Source: Chryseobacterium soldanellicola (GTDB lineage: Bacteria; Bacteroidota; Bacteroidia; Flavobacteriales; Weeksellaceae). From it: DNA of 64,000 nucleotides. Shown here in pieces: positions 16,369-25,750 of this stretch. Position numbers and translations under genes: made by a program. The number at the start of each line of letters is the position of its first letter. The first letter of the stretch is position 1. Under the pieces are notes generated by a model. It worked only from the letters and a program-made list of their open reading frames with translations, did not search any database and was not told the DNA's origin. Location: assembly GCF_900100115.1 (NCBI RefSeq), contig NZ_FNKL01000004.1, positions 806,001-870,000 of the forward strand, given 5' to 3'.

Positions 16369-18417
16369 ATGGCTAATAACCTACCTCCTATTTCATCAGC
16401 TTACAGAACTAAGCTGACTTCTGCAATTGTCTCTATTTCAGTGTTTTTTATAGTTTATTTTATATTAATCCTCATTTCGCTCTTCATGCTTTTCTTATTA
16501 GGTTACGGAGCAGTAAAATTAATCTCGTTTTATGCAAATTATTTCACGGCCGTTATCGCATTGGGAATGATAGGCATAGGGCTTGTGGTTTTTTATTTTT
16601 TAATCAAATTTATTTTTATAAAAGACAACTACAGCAACAGACATTTAATTGAAATTGACGAAAAAAATCAGCCTGAATTATTTGCCATTATTAATGAAAT
16701 TGTTGCCGAAACTAAAGTTCAGAAACCCGGAAAAGTTTTTCTTTCTCCTGAAGTAAATGCGAGTGTAAGCTACAATTCTCTTTTCTGGAGCATGTTTTTA
16801 CCCGTAAAAAAGAATCTTACCATCGGCATGGGATTGATTAATTCTACAACCGTGGGCGAACTTAAAACCGTTTTGGCTCACGAATTCGGTCATTTTTCTC
16901 AGCGAAGCATGAAAATCGGAGGCTATGTAAGCCAGGCAGAGAAAATTATTTTCGATACCGTTTACAACAATAAAGATTTTGAAAACACTATCAAAAATGG
17001 TTCGGGACATTGGGTATTTCAGTTTACGGGATTCGTTTCTGTAGGATTTATCAGTGTTTTTCAATATATTCTAAAGATTTTTTCTGATTTTCTGTTTAAA
17101 AATAACGCTTCTTTACGCAGAGAAATGGAATTTCATGCAGATGCGGTGGCGACCTTTGTTACCAATCCTAAAGAACAGACAAGTTCTTTGTTGAGACTTG
17201 ATCTGAGCAGTGCTGCTTTCAACAGCTCTTTTATGTTTTATACACAAAGTGAAAATAAATATCTTCCTGAAAATCTTTTCGAAAACCAAACCATTTTAAT
17301 GAAAGTTTTCAGTGAAAGAAACAATCATCCTTATGAAAATAATCTTCCGAGGGTGGATCTGGATGATCTCAATCGCTATAATAAAACAAAAATTGAAATT
17401 GAAGACCAATGGTCATTCCATCCCGACACTGATAAAAGAATAGAATCGATCTGGAAAAACCAAACCAAAAACCACCCTGAAAATAATGAACTGGCGAAGA
17501 ATATTATCCGTGGATTTGATGAAATCGGTAAGGCTTTAACCAGTAAATATCTAACTTTATATCATATTAAAAATGTCGGCGAAATTGTGGATAACAACGA
17601 GAAATTTCTGCAGCTCTACAACGAGAAATTTCCTTATCACAGCATCTATTCGGATTTTAACGGATATTACGAAAGACATAATCCTGTTCTGGAAAATCTT
17701 GAAGAATTAACGAATGACGAAAAACCTGTGGAAAATGATTTATTTAATGATAAAAAAGTAGCATTAATCCATGAAAAAGTAGGTATCGAAAGCGATCTTT
17801 ATACCCTCAATCAGCTTGTTGCGAATCCGAAAGTGATTACAACTTTTAAATGCAACGGAAGGTTGTACAAAACGGGTGAAGCTAAGATTTTAATTTCAAG
17901 ATTTACAAAAGAGCTGGAAACTGTTCAATCTGAAATTGTTGAAAATGACAAAAATATTTTCCGTCATTTCTATCAGAAAGCAGATGAAAATAATAAAAAA
18001 ACGTTACTTGAAAAATATGCAACGCTTGCAAAGCTTGACAGTGAGTACGATATATTTCAGAGTGCAATCAATAATTTCATCCCTCACTTGCAATTTATGA
18101 TGGTGACTTTGAAGGTTGAAGAAATTCGTAACCACAGAGCGAACTTGCTTAAAAATGAAAAGCCTTTCAAAAATAGCATCAGACATTTTATCGAAGAGTC
18201 TGCTTATAAAGATCTTTTATCAATAGAAAACAGACAATTGCTGAAAGATTTTTCTGATTCGGAATATATCTATTTCAACAACGACAAATATATTCAGTGG
18301 GAGGTGGATGCAGTATTCAATATACTCAATGAATATCAGGCGATCCTCAACAAAACATATACGGATTACAAAATTCAGCTTATAGATTTCCAGGTGGATT
18401 TGGATAAAGCATCCTAA
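16369..18417 (+). CDS. M48-family membrane metalloprotease with long C-terminal region
   Basis: 682 residues. Two long hydrophobic segments (about 18-50 and 54-85) precede the zinc motif HEFGH at residues 171-175. The third ligand region is LRREMEFHADAVA near residue 255. Another hydrophobic stretch lies near 210-235. This matches HtpX/Ste24-like M48 peptidases anchored in the inner membrane. The C-terminal 300 residues are charged and not assigned to a domain. Its stop overlaps the stop of the convergent DUF2490 gene by 4 bp. Confidence 0.87.
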   Translation: MANNLPPISSAYRTKLTSAIVSISVFFIVYFILILISLFMLFLLGYGAVKLISFYANYFTAVIALGMIGIGLVVFYFLIKFIFIKDNYSNRHLIEIDEKNQPELFAIINEIVAETKVQKPGKVFLSPEVNASVSYNSLFWSMFLPVKKNLTIGMGLINSTTVGELKTVLAHEFGHFSQRSMKIGGYVSQAEKIIFDTVYNNKDFENTIKNGSGHWVFQFTGFVSVGFISVFQYILKIFSDFLFKNNASLRREMEFHADAVATFVTNPKEQTSSLLRLDLSSAAFNSSFMFYTQSENKYLPENLFENQTILMKVFSERNNHPYENNLPRVDLDDLNRYNKTKIEIEDQWSFHPDTDKRIESIWKNQTKNHPENNELAKNIIRGFDEIGKALTSKYLTLYHIKNVGEIVDNNEKFLQLYNEKFPYHSIYSDFNGYYERHNPVLENLEELTNDEKPVENDLFNDKKVALIHEKVGIESDLYTLNQLVANPKVITTFKCNGRLYKTGEAKILISRFTKELETVQSEIVENDKNIFRHFYQKADENNKKTLLEKYATLAKLDSEYDIFQSAINNFIPHLQFMMVTLKVEEIRNHRANLLKNEKPFKNSIRHFIEESAYKDLLSIENRQLLKDFSDSEYIYFNNDKYIQWEVDAVFNILNEYQAILNKTYTDYKIQLIDFQVDLDKAS

Positions 18418-19130
18418 TCCGCTCCCGGATAATCAAACGTTTTTACTGGATGATTTGTTCCGTCGATATTGATGTTTAATGCAAGATAAACGAAATGAAA
18501 ATTTTGGTTTGCAGATGCATTAAATTCTCTCTGCCAAAGATATCCTGCTGCAATTCCTAAATTATTATCAATTTGATAACCACCTCCCGCGTAAACTCTG
18601 TTTCTCGCAAAAGTAGGTTTCATAGGTGTTACAAGAAAAATCTCGTCATAGACATTCGCGAAAACGGTTCCTTTTTTCACTTCTTTTGCGTTTAAAGGAA
18701 CACTTACATTCAGACGGTAACGGTAACGCATTCTCTGAGAATTTTTATCCGTTTGAGGCTCGTAAAACCATGATTTTTCAATTCGAAAACGGTTTTCAAA
18801 TTTCACAACACCTTTTTTAACGTCAATGACATCCTGTAGCCAAACTCTGAACTCTTCTTTATTAATTTCGTGATCTTTATAAGTTGCGTATCGTCCTAAA
18901 CCTACAAAAGGTTTGTGATTTTTAGTAAGATTATATCCCAATCCACCTTTTATTTCATAATAATCCGGATATGTATAGTCCTCAATACTTCTCATTTGTC
19001 CTTCTGCATACAGGAAAAACTTCGGATGAAACTTATATGTTAAAGTCAGAGCATTGAAGGCGGAAATATGTTCCTGTGCCTTGAGAAATGTCACACCTAA
19101 AAGTAAGCTTAAGCTTAAAAACAGTTTCAT
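18414..19130 (-). CDS. DUF2490 outer-membrane beta-barrel-like protein
   Basis: 238 residues. A cleavable signal peptide (MKLFLSLSLLLGVTFLKAQ) is followed by alternating aromatic/polar strands, for example NALTLTYKFHPKFFLYAEGQ, typical of the DUF2490 family of predicted outer-membrane proteins in Bacteroidota. The function is unknown. A TACATTTG -7-like box lies on the minus strand at 19145-19152, 15 bp before the start. It converges with the M48 gene. Confidence 0.85.
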   Translation of the reverse strand: MKLFLSLSLLLGVTFLKAQEHISAFNALTLTYKFHPKFFLYAEGQMRSIEDYTYPDYYEIKGGLGYNLTKNHKPFVGLGRYATYKDHEINKEEFRVWLQDVIDVKKGVVKFENRFRIEKSWFYEPQTDKNSQRMRYRYRLNVSVPLNAKEVKKGTVFANVYDEIFLVTPMKPTFARNRVYAGGGYQIDNNLGIAAGYLWQREFNASANQNFHFVYLALNINIDGTNHPVKTFDYPGAD

Positions 19131-19203
19131 CTAAAAAATTTTTGCAAATGTAAACGAATTAACAATTTCGTAATATTAACTTTAATTCATCATTAGTTAA
19201 CAT

Positions 19204-21015
19204 TTACTTAATATTGATATTATAAGAAAAACCAATGTGGAACCATCTTTGCGGCATTTTGACACCAAAGGTTTCTGTATATTCTGTATTTGTAACATTA
19301 TTAATTAAAACATACACCGAAAAGTCTTTTTTAACGAAACTTAATTTTTCATCCAACAAATTATAGCTTCCTAAATTTAACCTGTCATTATATCTGTAAA
19401 CCAATTCGTTTGTGAAATATTTCATAAATTTCAACTCTAATTTTGATACAAACTGATGTTTTAGATTATCCAAAACATATCTTGAAACAAAATCATTCGG
19501 CGCCTTAAATTTATTATCCAGATAAGTATATCCAACGGAATATTTTAACCAGTCCAAAATCCTGTGGTTGACTTCCACTTCTACTCCTTTTACATTTGTA
19601 TCTCCCACATTCTGAGCATACCATACAGGATCATTTAAAGTAATTTTTGTCCAGTCGATTGAGTTGTTAGCGTTTCTTACAAAACCACTGATTTTAGCTA
19701 AAATATTTTTATTTTGGAACTGATATCCGATTTCCGTATAAACTGCATTTTCAGGTAACAAATCTGGATTCCCAACTTCTGTTTTGCTTACATAATAAAG
19801 ATCTGTAAACGTCGGAACTCGATGTACTTTTGAAATATTTCCGTAGATTTTATTGTTTGAATTGAAATTATATCCTACATCTAATCCCGGATAGAAAAAA
19901 TTTCCTTCATTCGAATAATTTGCCCATGAAATTCCTGGTGTAATATTTAATTTTTTATCCAATAACGAAAAGTGATGCTCAAAGAAAACCTGAGAAACAA
20001 AACGCTGCCTGTCGCCTAAATTATTACTCGCCAAAAACTCTTTTCTCAGCTCAACCCCCAAACCGGTCGTTCCCAAACTTGATTGGTAACTTGAATTCAC
20101 TTCTCCGCCGACATTGTTTCCGATGTGCATATTTCTATAAATTTCAGGCTTTTCACGATTGAATAAATACATATCCTGCCCTCTTCTCCAGTAAATATTT
20201 GAGTTGATTTTAAATTTTCCGAAGGTCTGCTGATGCGCTAAACTGATGATTGAAGCCTGCATTTCTTCGTATTGTTCCGTAGCAAGTGGAGACGAATAGA
20301 AACCGTTTGCCCCAAATTTTTTCTCTGAAAAGCCCGCCTGCAAACGAAGATCACCATTTTTTATGTTTAATTTATTCTGATAAAAAACATTTCTGATCTC
20401 ATAATCCGTATTATGCATATAACCTTGTGAAGAACTGGAATTTGCCTGAAGCGAATTAGAAAATTTCTCATTTCCCAATTGTGCATTAAATCCGAAACCA
20501 TAAGTTTCATAATCACCACCTTCTGCGCTTATTTTCACTCTTTTTCCGGGATTGGTTTTGGTGATAATATTAATTACCCCGGCGTAGGCATTTTGTCCGA
20601 ATCGTCTTGCTGCAGGGCCTTTTATGACTTCAATCCGTTCTACATCCTGAAGATCAACGGGAATATTCATAGAATTATGCCCCGTTTGAGAATCATTCAT
20701 CCTGATTCCGTTTAACAACAGTAAAACCTGCTCAAAAGAGCTTCCGCGGAAGCCGATATCACTTTGTACACCATTCGCTCCTCGCCTTCTGATGTCCATT
20801 CCCGGGATTTGCTGAAGGATTTCGTCGATACTTTTTGCCGGAGAATTTACAATTTCTTCTTTTGTGATTACTGTAATATTCTGATTAGCATTCTTATAAG
20901 GTGTTGAAATAAATTTTCCCTGAACCTCAATAGTCTCAATATCCGTAGATTTTTCCTGCGCCTGAATTGTCAATATACTGCCAAGAAAAAAAGCAGCTCC
21001 CAGTTTTTTGATCAT
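19204..21015 (-). CDS. TonB-dependent outer-membrane receptor (BtuB/FepA-like)
   Basis: 603 residues. A signal peptide (about 1-19) is followed by a plug domain with SIDEILQQIPGMDIRRRGANG and VERIEVIKGPAARRFGQNA, both diagnostic, then a 22-strand barrel ending in an aromatic-rich strand (WFHIGFSYNINIK). There is no CarboxypepD-like N-terminal extension, so it is not SusC-like. The size is like BtuB or small siderophore receptors. The substrate is unknown. A candidate Fur-like palindrome overlies its promoter, which favours iron or metal chelate import. No cobalamin riboswitch was recognised upstream. Confidence 0.9.
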   Translation of the reverse strand: MIKKLGAAFFLGSILTIQAQEKSTDIETIEVQGKFISTPYKNANQNITVITKEEIVNSPAKSIDEILQQIPGMDIRRRGANGVQSDIGFRGSSFEQVLLLLNGIRMNDSQTGHNSMNIPVDLQDVERIEVIKGPAARRFGQNAYAGVINIITKTNPGKRVKISAEGGDYETYGFGFNAQLGNEKFSNSLQANSSSSQGYMHNTDYEIRNVFYQNKLNIKNGDLRLQAGFSEKKFGANGFYSSPLATEQYEEMQASIISLAHQQTFGKFKINSNIYWRRGQDMYLFNREKPEIYRNMHIGNNVGGEVNSSYQSSLGTTGLGVELRKEFLASNNLGDRQRFVSQVFFEHHFSLLDKKLNITPGISWANYSNEGNFFYPGLDVGYNFNSNNKIYGNISKVHRVPTFTDLYYVSKTEVGNPDLLPENAVYTEIGYQFQNKNILAKISGFVRNANNSIDWTKITLNDPVWYAQNVGDTNVKGVEVEVNHRILDWLKYSVGYTYLDNKFKAPNDFVSRYVLDNLKHQFVSKLELKFMKYFTNELVYRYNDRLNLGSYNLLDEKLSFVKKDFSVYVLINNVTNTEYTETFGVKMPQRWFHIGFSYNINIK

Positions 21016-21052
21016 GTCCCTTTTGTTTATTTTTTTGTCTTTTAAGACGCTC

Positions 21053-21097
21053 CAAAAATAGAAGTCTCAGTTAAGACTTAAAAATGATTCTTATCAT
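21053..21097 (-). promoter_or_regulatory. Promoter and candidate Fur-like operator of the TonB receptor gene
   Basis: On the minus strand TATTTTTG (plus 21053-21060) matches the -7 box. ATGAT-nnnn-ATCAT (21084-21097) lies near the -33 position and resembles half a Fur box. Between them AAGTCT-nnnnnn-AGACTT (21062-21079) is a second inverted repeat. Confidence 0.5.
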
Positions 21098-21100
21098 AAA

Positions 21101-21134
21101 AAAAAGATGCTGATATTCTCAGCATCTTTTTGGG
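21101..21134 (-). terminator. Intrinsic terminator of a short minus-strand transcript
   Basis: AAAAAGATGCTGA/TCAGCATCTTTTT, an 8-bp GC-containing core (21106-21113 with 21119-21126) flanked by A and T runs, usable in both directions. It lies upstream of the TonB receptor promoter and 15 bp downstream of a tiny minus-strand ORF. Confidence 0.8.
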
Positions 21135-21148
21135 AGTAATTTCGTTTT

Positions 21149-21199
21149 TTATCTTTTTCTCATTAAATGTGTAACTAGATCTCTGAACAATTTTCTCAT
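21149..21199 (-). CDS. Candidate 16-residue basic peptide ahead of a terminator
   Basis: ATG at 21199, TAA at 21149. The peptide is MRKLFRDLVTHLMRKR, an amphipathic basic helix with Arg/Lys at both ends. It is the only gene-like content upstream of the terminator at 21101-21134. Upstream sequence has a TAAAATTG-like box (one mismatch to TAnnTTTG). The locus may instead be a small RNA. Confidence 0.35.
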   Translation of the reverse strand: MRKLFRDLVTHLMRKR

Positions 21200-21688
21200 T
21201 TCTATATTACATATTTATGAATACAATTTTAAATAATTTTAAAATACAAAACAAGAGTAAAATAAAAAAATATAATGAATATGATAAAATTTAACATTAA
21301 CCATCAATTATATTCAATGAATAAGATATTCTGATTAATTATTGTTTAATTTTAAATATAAGTAGGAGTCCACCAATAGGAATCTTTCATTTTTAAATCA
21401 AGATATTGTTTAATTTTTTCATTTTAAAAAAATTGATTATAAGCTTTTAAATATTTTTATTTTTAACGGTTTGTGCTGCAATTTTAGCTTAAATTAAAAA
21501 ACAATTGCTGAAGATCTCTGATTTTCTTGCGTCTTATAACAATATTTATGGATAAAACTTTGCGCTTTTGCGAAAAACCAACAATTAACATGAATGTAAT
21601 GATTCAAATTCGTAGTTATTTGTGAAAATATCCGTGTAATTTGGCTTTAATTAAAATATAAAAAATTCGCTAAAAATTCGTAATTTTG
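21200..21688. other. AT-rich intergenic region before uvrA
   Basis: About 490 bp of very AT-rich DNA. No ORF, repeat or hairpin is supported, except an exact -7 box TAATTTTG at 21681-21688, 17 bp before the uvrA start on the plus strand. No matching -33 TTG is at the usual spacing. Confidence 0.5.
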
Positions 21689-21705
21689 TTAGTCTTAATT
21701 TTACT

Positions 21706-24498
21706 ATGGCTAATACAACAGAAATAGATATAAAAAAACAGGTCTTTGTTAAAAACGCACATCTTAACAACCTGAAACACATAGATGTACTCATCCCGAA
21801 AAATAAACTGATCGTCATCACAGGAGTTTCCGGAAGCGGAAAATCTTCTCTTGCTTTTGACACGATTTATGCAGAGGGACAAAGAAGATATGTCGAGAGC
21901 TTAAGCTCTTATGCTCGTCAGTTTTTGGGTAAATTAGAAAAACCAAAAGTTGATGATATAAAAGGACTGGCACCTTCAATTGCCATTCAGCAGAAAGTAA
22001 TTTCGTCAAACCCGCGTTCTACCGTAGGAACTTCAACGGAGATTTACGATTATCTGAAGCTTTTATTTGCAAGAGTCGGAAGAACATTTTCCCCCGTTTC
22101 AGGTGAAGAGGTTAAAAAAGATTCGGTTTCTGATGTGATCGATTATATTAAATCTTCAAAAAAAGATACTGCATTTTTATTGACAGCGCCACTGGAATAT
22201 GATGCCGCGAATTTTGGTGAGAATCTGAATGTTTTAAAACTGGCAGGTTTCACAAGATTGGAAATCAACGGAAATCTTGCGGGAATTGAAGATTTGGAAA
22301 GTTTTGGCTTTACCCCTGAAAAAGGAATGATCATCAATCTGGTTATCGACCGTTTTTCTTACGAAGAAGATGAAAGTTTCCTTCAAAGATTGGCAGATTC
22401 TATCCAGATGGCATTTTATGAAGGCCGAGGATATTGTTCGCTGAAAAATATTGACACTGAAAAAATTAAAGAATTTTCAAATAAATTTGAGCTCGACGGT
22501 TTGGAGTTTTTGGAGCCGAATGTTCATTTTTTCAGCTTTAATAATCCTTACGGCGCGTGTCCAACTTGTGAAGGTTACGGAAAAGTGATCGGAATCGATG
22601 AAGATCTTGTTATTCCCAATAAAACGCTTTCCATTTTTGAAGATGCTGTTGCTTCATGGAAAGGTGAAAGTATGAGCGAATGGAAAAAAGATTTCATTAA
22701 AAAAGCAAAAGACTTCCCTATTCATAAGCCTTACCATCAATTAACCAAAGAGCAGAAAGCTTACCTTTGGAAAGGTGACGGAAAAAGCACATTTCCATCG
22801 ATTAATAATTTCTTCAAAATGCTTGAAGAAAATTTATATAAAATCCAGTATCGTGTGATGCTTTCCCGTTACAGAGGAAAAACGCTTTGTCCTACTTGCG
22901 AAGGTCTGAGATTGCGCGAAGAAACGAGTTGGGTAAAAATCGACGGACACAATATTCAGTCGATGATCGAGCTTCCTCTGGATGAGCTTTTCCCATTAAT
23001 TAACAGCTTAAAATTATCCGAACACGATCAGGAAATTGCCAAACGCCTTTTATATGAAATCACGACCCGCATTGAATTTTTATTAAAAGTGGGATTGGGA
23101 TATTTAACGATAAACAGAACTTCAAATACGCTTTCCGGCGGTGAAAGTCAGAGAATTAACCTGGCAACAAGTTTGGGAAGTTCTTTGGTAGGTTCCATTT
23201 ATATTTTGGATGAGCCATCGATCGGATTGCACTCAAGAGATACGGAAAATTTAATTGAAGTTTTAATGAATCTCCGTGATCTCGGAAATACAGTAATTGT
23301 TGTAGAACATGATGAAGACGTTATGAGAGCTGCAGATTATATCATCGATATCGGTCCGGAAGCCGGTTATCTTGGAGGTGAGCTGGTTTTTGCAGGTGAT
23401 TATAACGAACTGAAAAATGCGGATACATTAACTTCAAAATATTTAACCGGAAGATTAGAAATTGAAGTTCCTGCAAAACGCAGAAAAGCAAAAGAATGGA
23501 TTCATATTAAAGGAGCCCGGCAAAATAATCTTAAAAACATTGATGTAGACGTTCCTTTGGAAAGTCTGGTCGTAATTTCGGGAGTTTCCGGAAGTGGAAA
23601 GTCTACTTTAATGAAAGAAATTCTGACGAATGATATTCAAATCCAGTTAGGAATGGGTGGAAAAAAAGGAGATTACGATTCTGTGGAATTTCCTAAAAAA
23701 TTAATTAAGAATATAGAATTAATTGATCAAAATCCTATCGGAAAATCTTCCCGTTCGAATCCTGTAACGTATTTAAAGGCGTACGACGATATCAGGGATC
23801 TTTTTGCTAAACAAAAAGTGTCGAAAATGATGGGCTACAAGCCTAAACATTTCTCTTTCAACGTTGATGGCGGAAGATGCGACGAGTGTAAAGGTGAGGG
23901 TGTGATCAATGTTTCGATGCAGTTTATGGCTGATATTGAGCTGGAATGCGAAGTTTGTAAAGGTACACGTTTCAAAAGTGAGATTCTGGAAGTAAAATTT
24001 GACGAGAAAAACATCTCCGATATTCTTCACATGACCGTTGATGAATCTTTGGAATTCTTTAAAGATAATAACGAAGACAAAATTGTGACCAAACTAAGAC
24101 CTTTACAGGAAGTTGGTCTAGGTTATTTACAATTAGGCCAGAGTTCTTCTACTCTTTCCGGCGGTGAAGCACAACGTGTGAAACTGGCTTCTTTCCTGGT
24201 AAAAGGCGTTACAACAGATAAAACCTTGTTTATTTTTGATGAGCCATCGACAGGTTTGCACTTCCATGATATTCAGAAGTTACTGAAATCTTTGCAGGCA
24301 TTGATTGAGCTTGGGCATTCCGTGATTGTGATTGAGCATCAGCCGGACATTATAAAATCCGCTGATTACGTTATCGACATCGGTCCGGAAGCCGGAAAAC
24401 ATGGCGGAGAAGTCGTTTTCACGGGAACTCCGGAAGAACTGGCAAAAAATAAAAAATCTCATACAGCAAAATATATCAAAGAAAAGCTGGAGAAATAA
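21706..24498 (+). CDS. uvrA: Excinuclease ABC subunit A
   Basis: 930 residues, full UvrA length. Two ABC modules are visible: Walker A GVSGSGKSSLAF near residue 45 and GVSGSGKSTLM near residue 630, and signatures NTLSGGESQRINLA near 475 and STLSGGEAQRVKLA near 820. Zinc-finger cysteines occur in CPTCEGYGKV, in CPTCEGLRL, and in the CDECKGEG...CEVCKG pair near 730-755. It recognises bulky DNA lesions in nucleotide excision repair together with UvrB. It is monocistronic here, with its own promoter-like box and a terminator. Confidence 0.97.
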   Translation: MANTTEIDIKKQVFVKNAHLNNLKHIDVLIPKNKLIVITGVSGSGKSSLAFDTIYAEGQRRYVESLSSYARQFLGKLEKPKVDDIKGLAPSIAIQQKVISSNPRSTVGTSTEIYDYLKLLFARVGRTFSPVSGEEVKKDSVSDVIDYIKSSKKDTAFLLTAPLEYDAANFGENLNVLKLAGFTRLEINGNLAGIEDLESFGFTPEKGMIINLVIDRFSYEEDESFLQRLADSIQMAFYEGRGYCSLKNIDTEKIKEFSNKFELDGLEFLEPNVHFFSFNNPYGACPTCEGYGKVIGIDEDLVIPNKTLSIFEDAVASWKGESMSEWKKDFIKKAKDFPIHKPYHQLTKEQKAYLWKGDGKSTFPSINNFFKMLEENLYKIQYRVMLSRYRGKTLCPTCEGLRLREETSWVKIDGHNIQSMIELPLDELFPLINSLKLSEHDQEIAKRLLYEITTRIEFLLKVGLGYLTINRTSNTLSGGESQRINLATSLGSSLVGSIYILDEPSIGLHSRDTENLIEVLMNLRDLGNTVIVVEHDEDVMRAADYIIDIGPEAGYLGGELVFAGDYNELKNADTLTSKYLTGRLEIEVPAKRRKAKEWIHIKGARQNNLKNIDVDVPLESLVVISGVSGSGKSTLMKEILTNDIQIQLGMGGKKGDYDSVEFPKKLIKNIELIDQNPIGKSSRSNPVTYLKAYDDIRDLFAKQKVSKMMGYKPKHFSFNVDGGRCDECKGEGVINVSMQFMADIELECEVCKGTRFKSEILEVKFDEKNISDILHMTVDESLEFFKDNNEDKIVTKLRPLQEVGLGYLQLGQSSSTLSGGEAQRVKLASFLVKGVTTDKTLFIFDEPSTGLHFHDIQKLLKSLQALIELGHSVIVIEHQPDIIKSADYVIDIGPEAGKHGGEVVFTGTPEELAKNKKSHTAKYIKEKLEK

Positions 24499-24502
24499 AA
24501 TA

Positions 24503-24535
24503 AGAAAGAGAGTCGTTTTGACTCTCTTCTTTTGT
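24503..24535 (+). terminator. uvrA terminator
   Basis: AGAGAGTC pairs with GACTCTCT across a GTTTT loop, followed by TCTTTTG. It is within 10 bp of the uvrA stop. Confidence 0.82.
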
Positions 24536-24605
24536 TTAAACACTAATACCACAAGTACTTTGCAAATATTCACAATTTGAAAATAGTGTTATTCGTGAAA
24601 AAAAT

Positions 24606-25259
24606 TTAGTCTAATTTGTGTTTAAAAATATTATACAAAAACGGACTTTCTCTTATATAAGTCTCATCCTCAATCTGAGAAACCAAAAATTCGGCAAGAT
24701 CTGTCGCGCTGATATTTTCACCTTTACAGTCTTCCAAATTTGTCTCTGTAGGAAAACTTTCCGAGGTCTGAATAATCATCGGAAGCCTGACTAAAGTCCA
24801 GTCCAGATTACTTTTTAAAAGAATTTCGTATTCATCCTGTTTATCCTGAGTAGTTTTTGGATAATTCTGATACATCCATTCGGTAGCCATTTTTACCTTT
24901 TCATTTTTATTGTCAAATGGTGTATCTACATTCAAACCTGTGGTTACGATATATCTCCTTATTCCGTGGAAATTCATAGATTGGATAATATTTTTCGTAG
25001 AGTCACTGAAAATCGATTCCTCTCCAACCGGCTGACCAATTGTACTGATAACGGTATTACAATCTTTAATTAAATTATTAATCGCATCATAATCTCTTGC
25101 ATCCCCTTTTACAATTTCGATTAAAGGGTTTTTGATCTTAAAATTTTCGGGATTTCTCAGTAAAAGTTTGATTGAATATTTTTTATCTAGTAAATTTTGA
25201 ACAAGATATTTTCCTGATTTTCCTGTTCCGCCGATTACGGCAATTGTATGTGTATTCAT
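24606..25259 (-). CDS. NAD(P)H-binding (NmrA/SDR-a like) protein
   Basis: 217 residues. The N-terminal Rossmann motif is AVIGGTGKSGKYLVQNLL (GxxGxxG, residues 8-25), followed by strand-helix units including VKGDARD and TVISTIGQP. It lacks the YxxxK catalytic pair of classical SDRs, so it belongs with atypical NAD(P)-binding proteins of the NmrA or BVR-B type. These act as redox sensors or reductases on unknown substrates. It is a single gene converging on uvrA. The upstream region holds no clear operator. Confidence 0.82.
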   Translation of the reverse strand: MNTHTIAVIGGTGKSGKYLVQNLLDKKYSIKLLLRNPENFKIKNPLIEIVKGDARDYDAINNLIKDCNTVISTIGQPVGEESIFSDSTKNIIQSMNFHGIRRYIVTTGLNVDTPFDNKNEKVKMATEWMYQNYPKTTQDKQDEYEILLKSNLDWTLVRLPMIIQTSESFPTETNLEDCKGENISATDLAEFLVSQIEDETYIRESPFLYNIFKHKLD

Positions 25260-25495
25260 AATGATTTCTCTTTATTGTTGTTAATGACAAAAACAAATGA
25301 CAGAATAACAGTCAGATATTTTTACTTTAAAATAATAGATTATATGGGTCCAGGAATTTTGAACCTAATGTTTTTCAGGCTTTTAGAATGTGCCTGAATA
25401 TAAAATGATATTTATAAAGAGATTTTAATGAAATAAAGTTAATCATTTTTTTGATTTTGAGAAAACTTTATTTACTTATAAAACTACCTTCAAAG
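25260..25495. other. Non-coding AT-rich stretch
   Basis: First part of a 693-bp gap. No supported ORF, repeat or terminator was seen here; the remaining parts of the gap are listed separately. Confidence 0.5.
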
Positions 25496-25519
25496 TTATC
25501 CACAAAAAAATGTGGATAA
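25496..25519. other. Two inverted perfect DnaA-box sequences
   Basis: TTATCCACA (25496-25504) and TGTGGATAA (25511-25519) are exact inverted matches to the DnaA-box consensus, separated by six A residues. They form a 9-bp stem. They lie in an AT-rich gap but no further boxes were found around them. Confidence 0.6.
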
Positions 25520-25566
25520 GATGTGAATTTTAACATTTAATTTATGTTTCGTATTAAAATAATTCC

Positions 25567-25681
25567 TACATTTACTCTGTAATAATCACAGACGTGGAAA
25601 CAAATTTTGCTTTTTTCAGATCTGAAATTGCAATTAAATTTATAAAAATTTAAGCACAGCATTGTCGGCTGTGCTTTTTTA
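25567..25681 (+). ncRNA. Candidate small RNA or 19-residue ORF ending in a terminator
   Basis: A TACATTTA box (25567-25574, one mismatch to TAnnTTTG) precedes hairpin TCTGT-nnnnnnn-ACAGA (about 25576-25592). A GTG-started 19-codon frame follows (25594-25653). A terminator with a perfect 9-bp stem AAGCACAGC/GCTGTGCTT (25652-25660 and 25668-25676) and T tail overlaps the stop codon. Either a small RNA or a peptide is possible. Confidence 0.4.
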
Positions 25682-25718
25682 TTGTTGTCTAATTAAAAAA
25701 ATGAGATGTATTTATCTA

Positions 25719-25750
25719 CTGGATCCGCTTCTAAAGAGCGGATTCTTTTA
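25719..25750 (+). terminator. Hairpin with T-rich tail in the gap before the Crp gene
   Basis: ATCCGCT pairs with AGCGGAT across TCTAAAG, followed by TCTTTTATTT. No gene is supported immediately upstream other than the candidate small transcript. From 25751 to 25952 nothing further is seen. Confidence 0.55.

Noticed and set aside
21016..21148. Possible cobalamin riboswitch before the TonB receptor gene
   Set aside because: No B12-box or expected multi-helix pattern was recognised; only a Fur-like palindrome and a terminator were seen.
25496..25519. Chromosomal replication origin
   Set aside because: Only two DnaA boxes were found, with no further cluster, no neighbouring dnaA or dnaN gene and no skew information; kept only as a finding.
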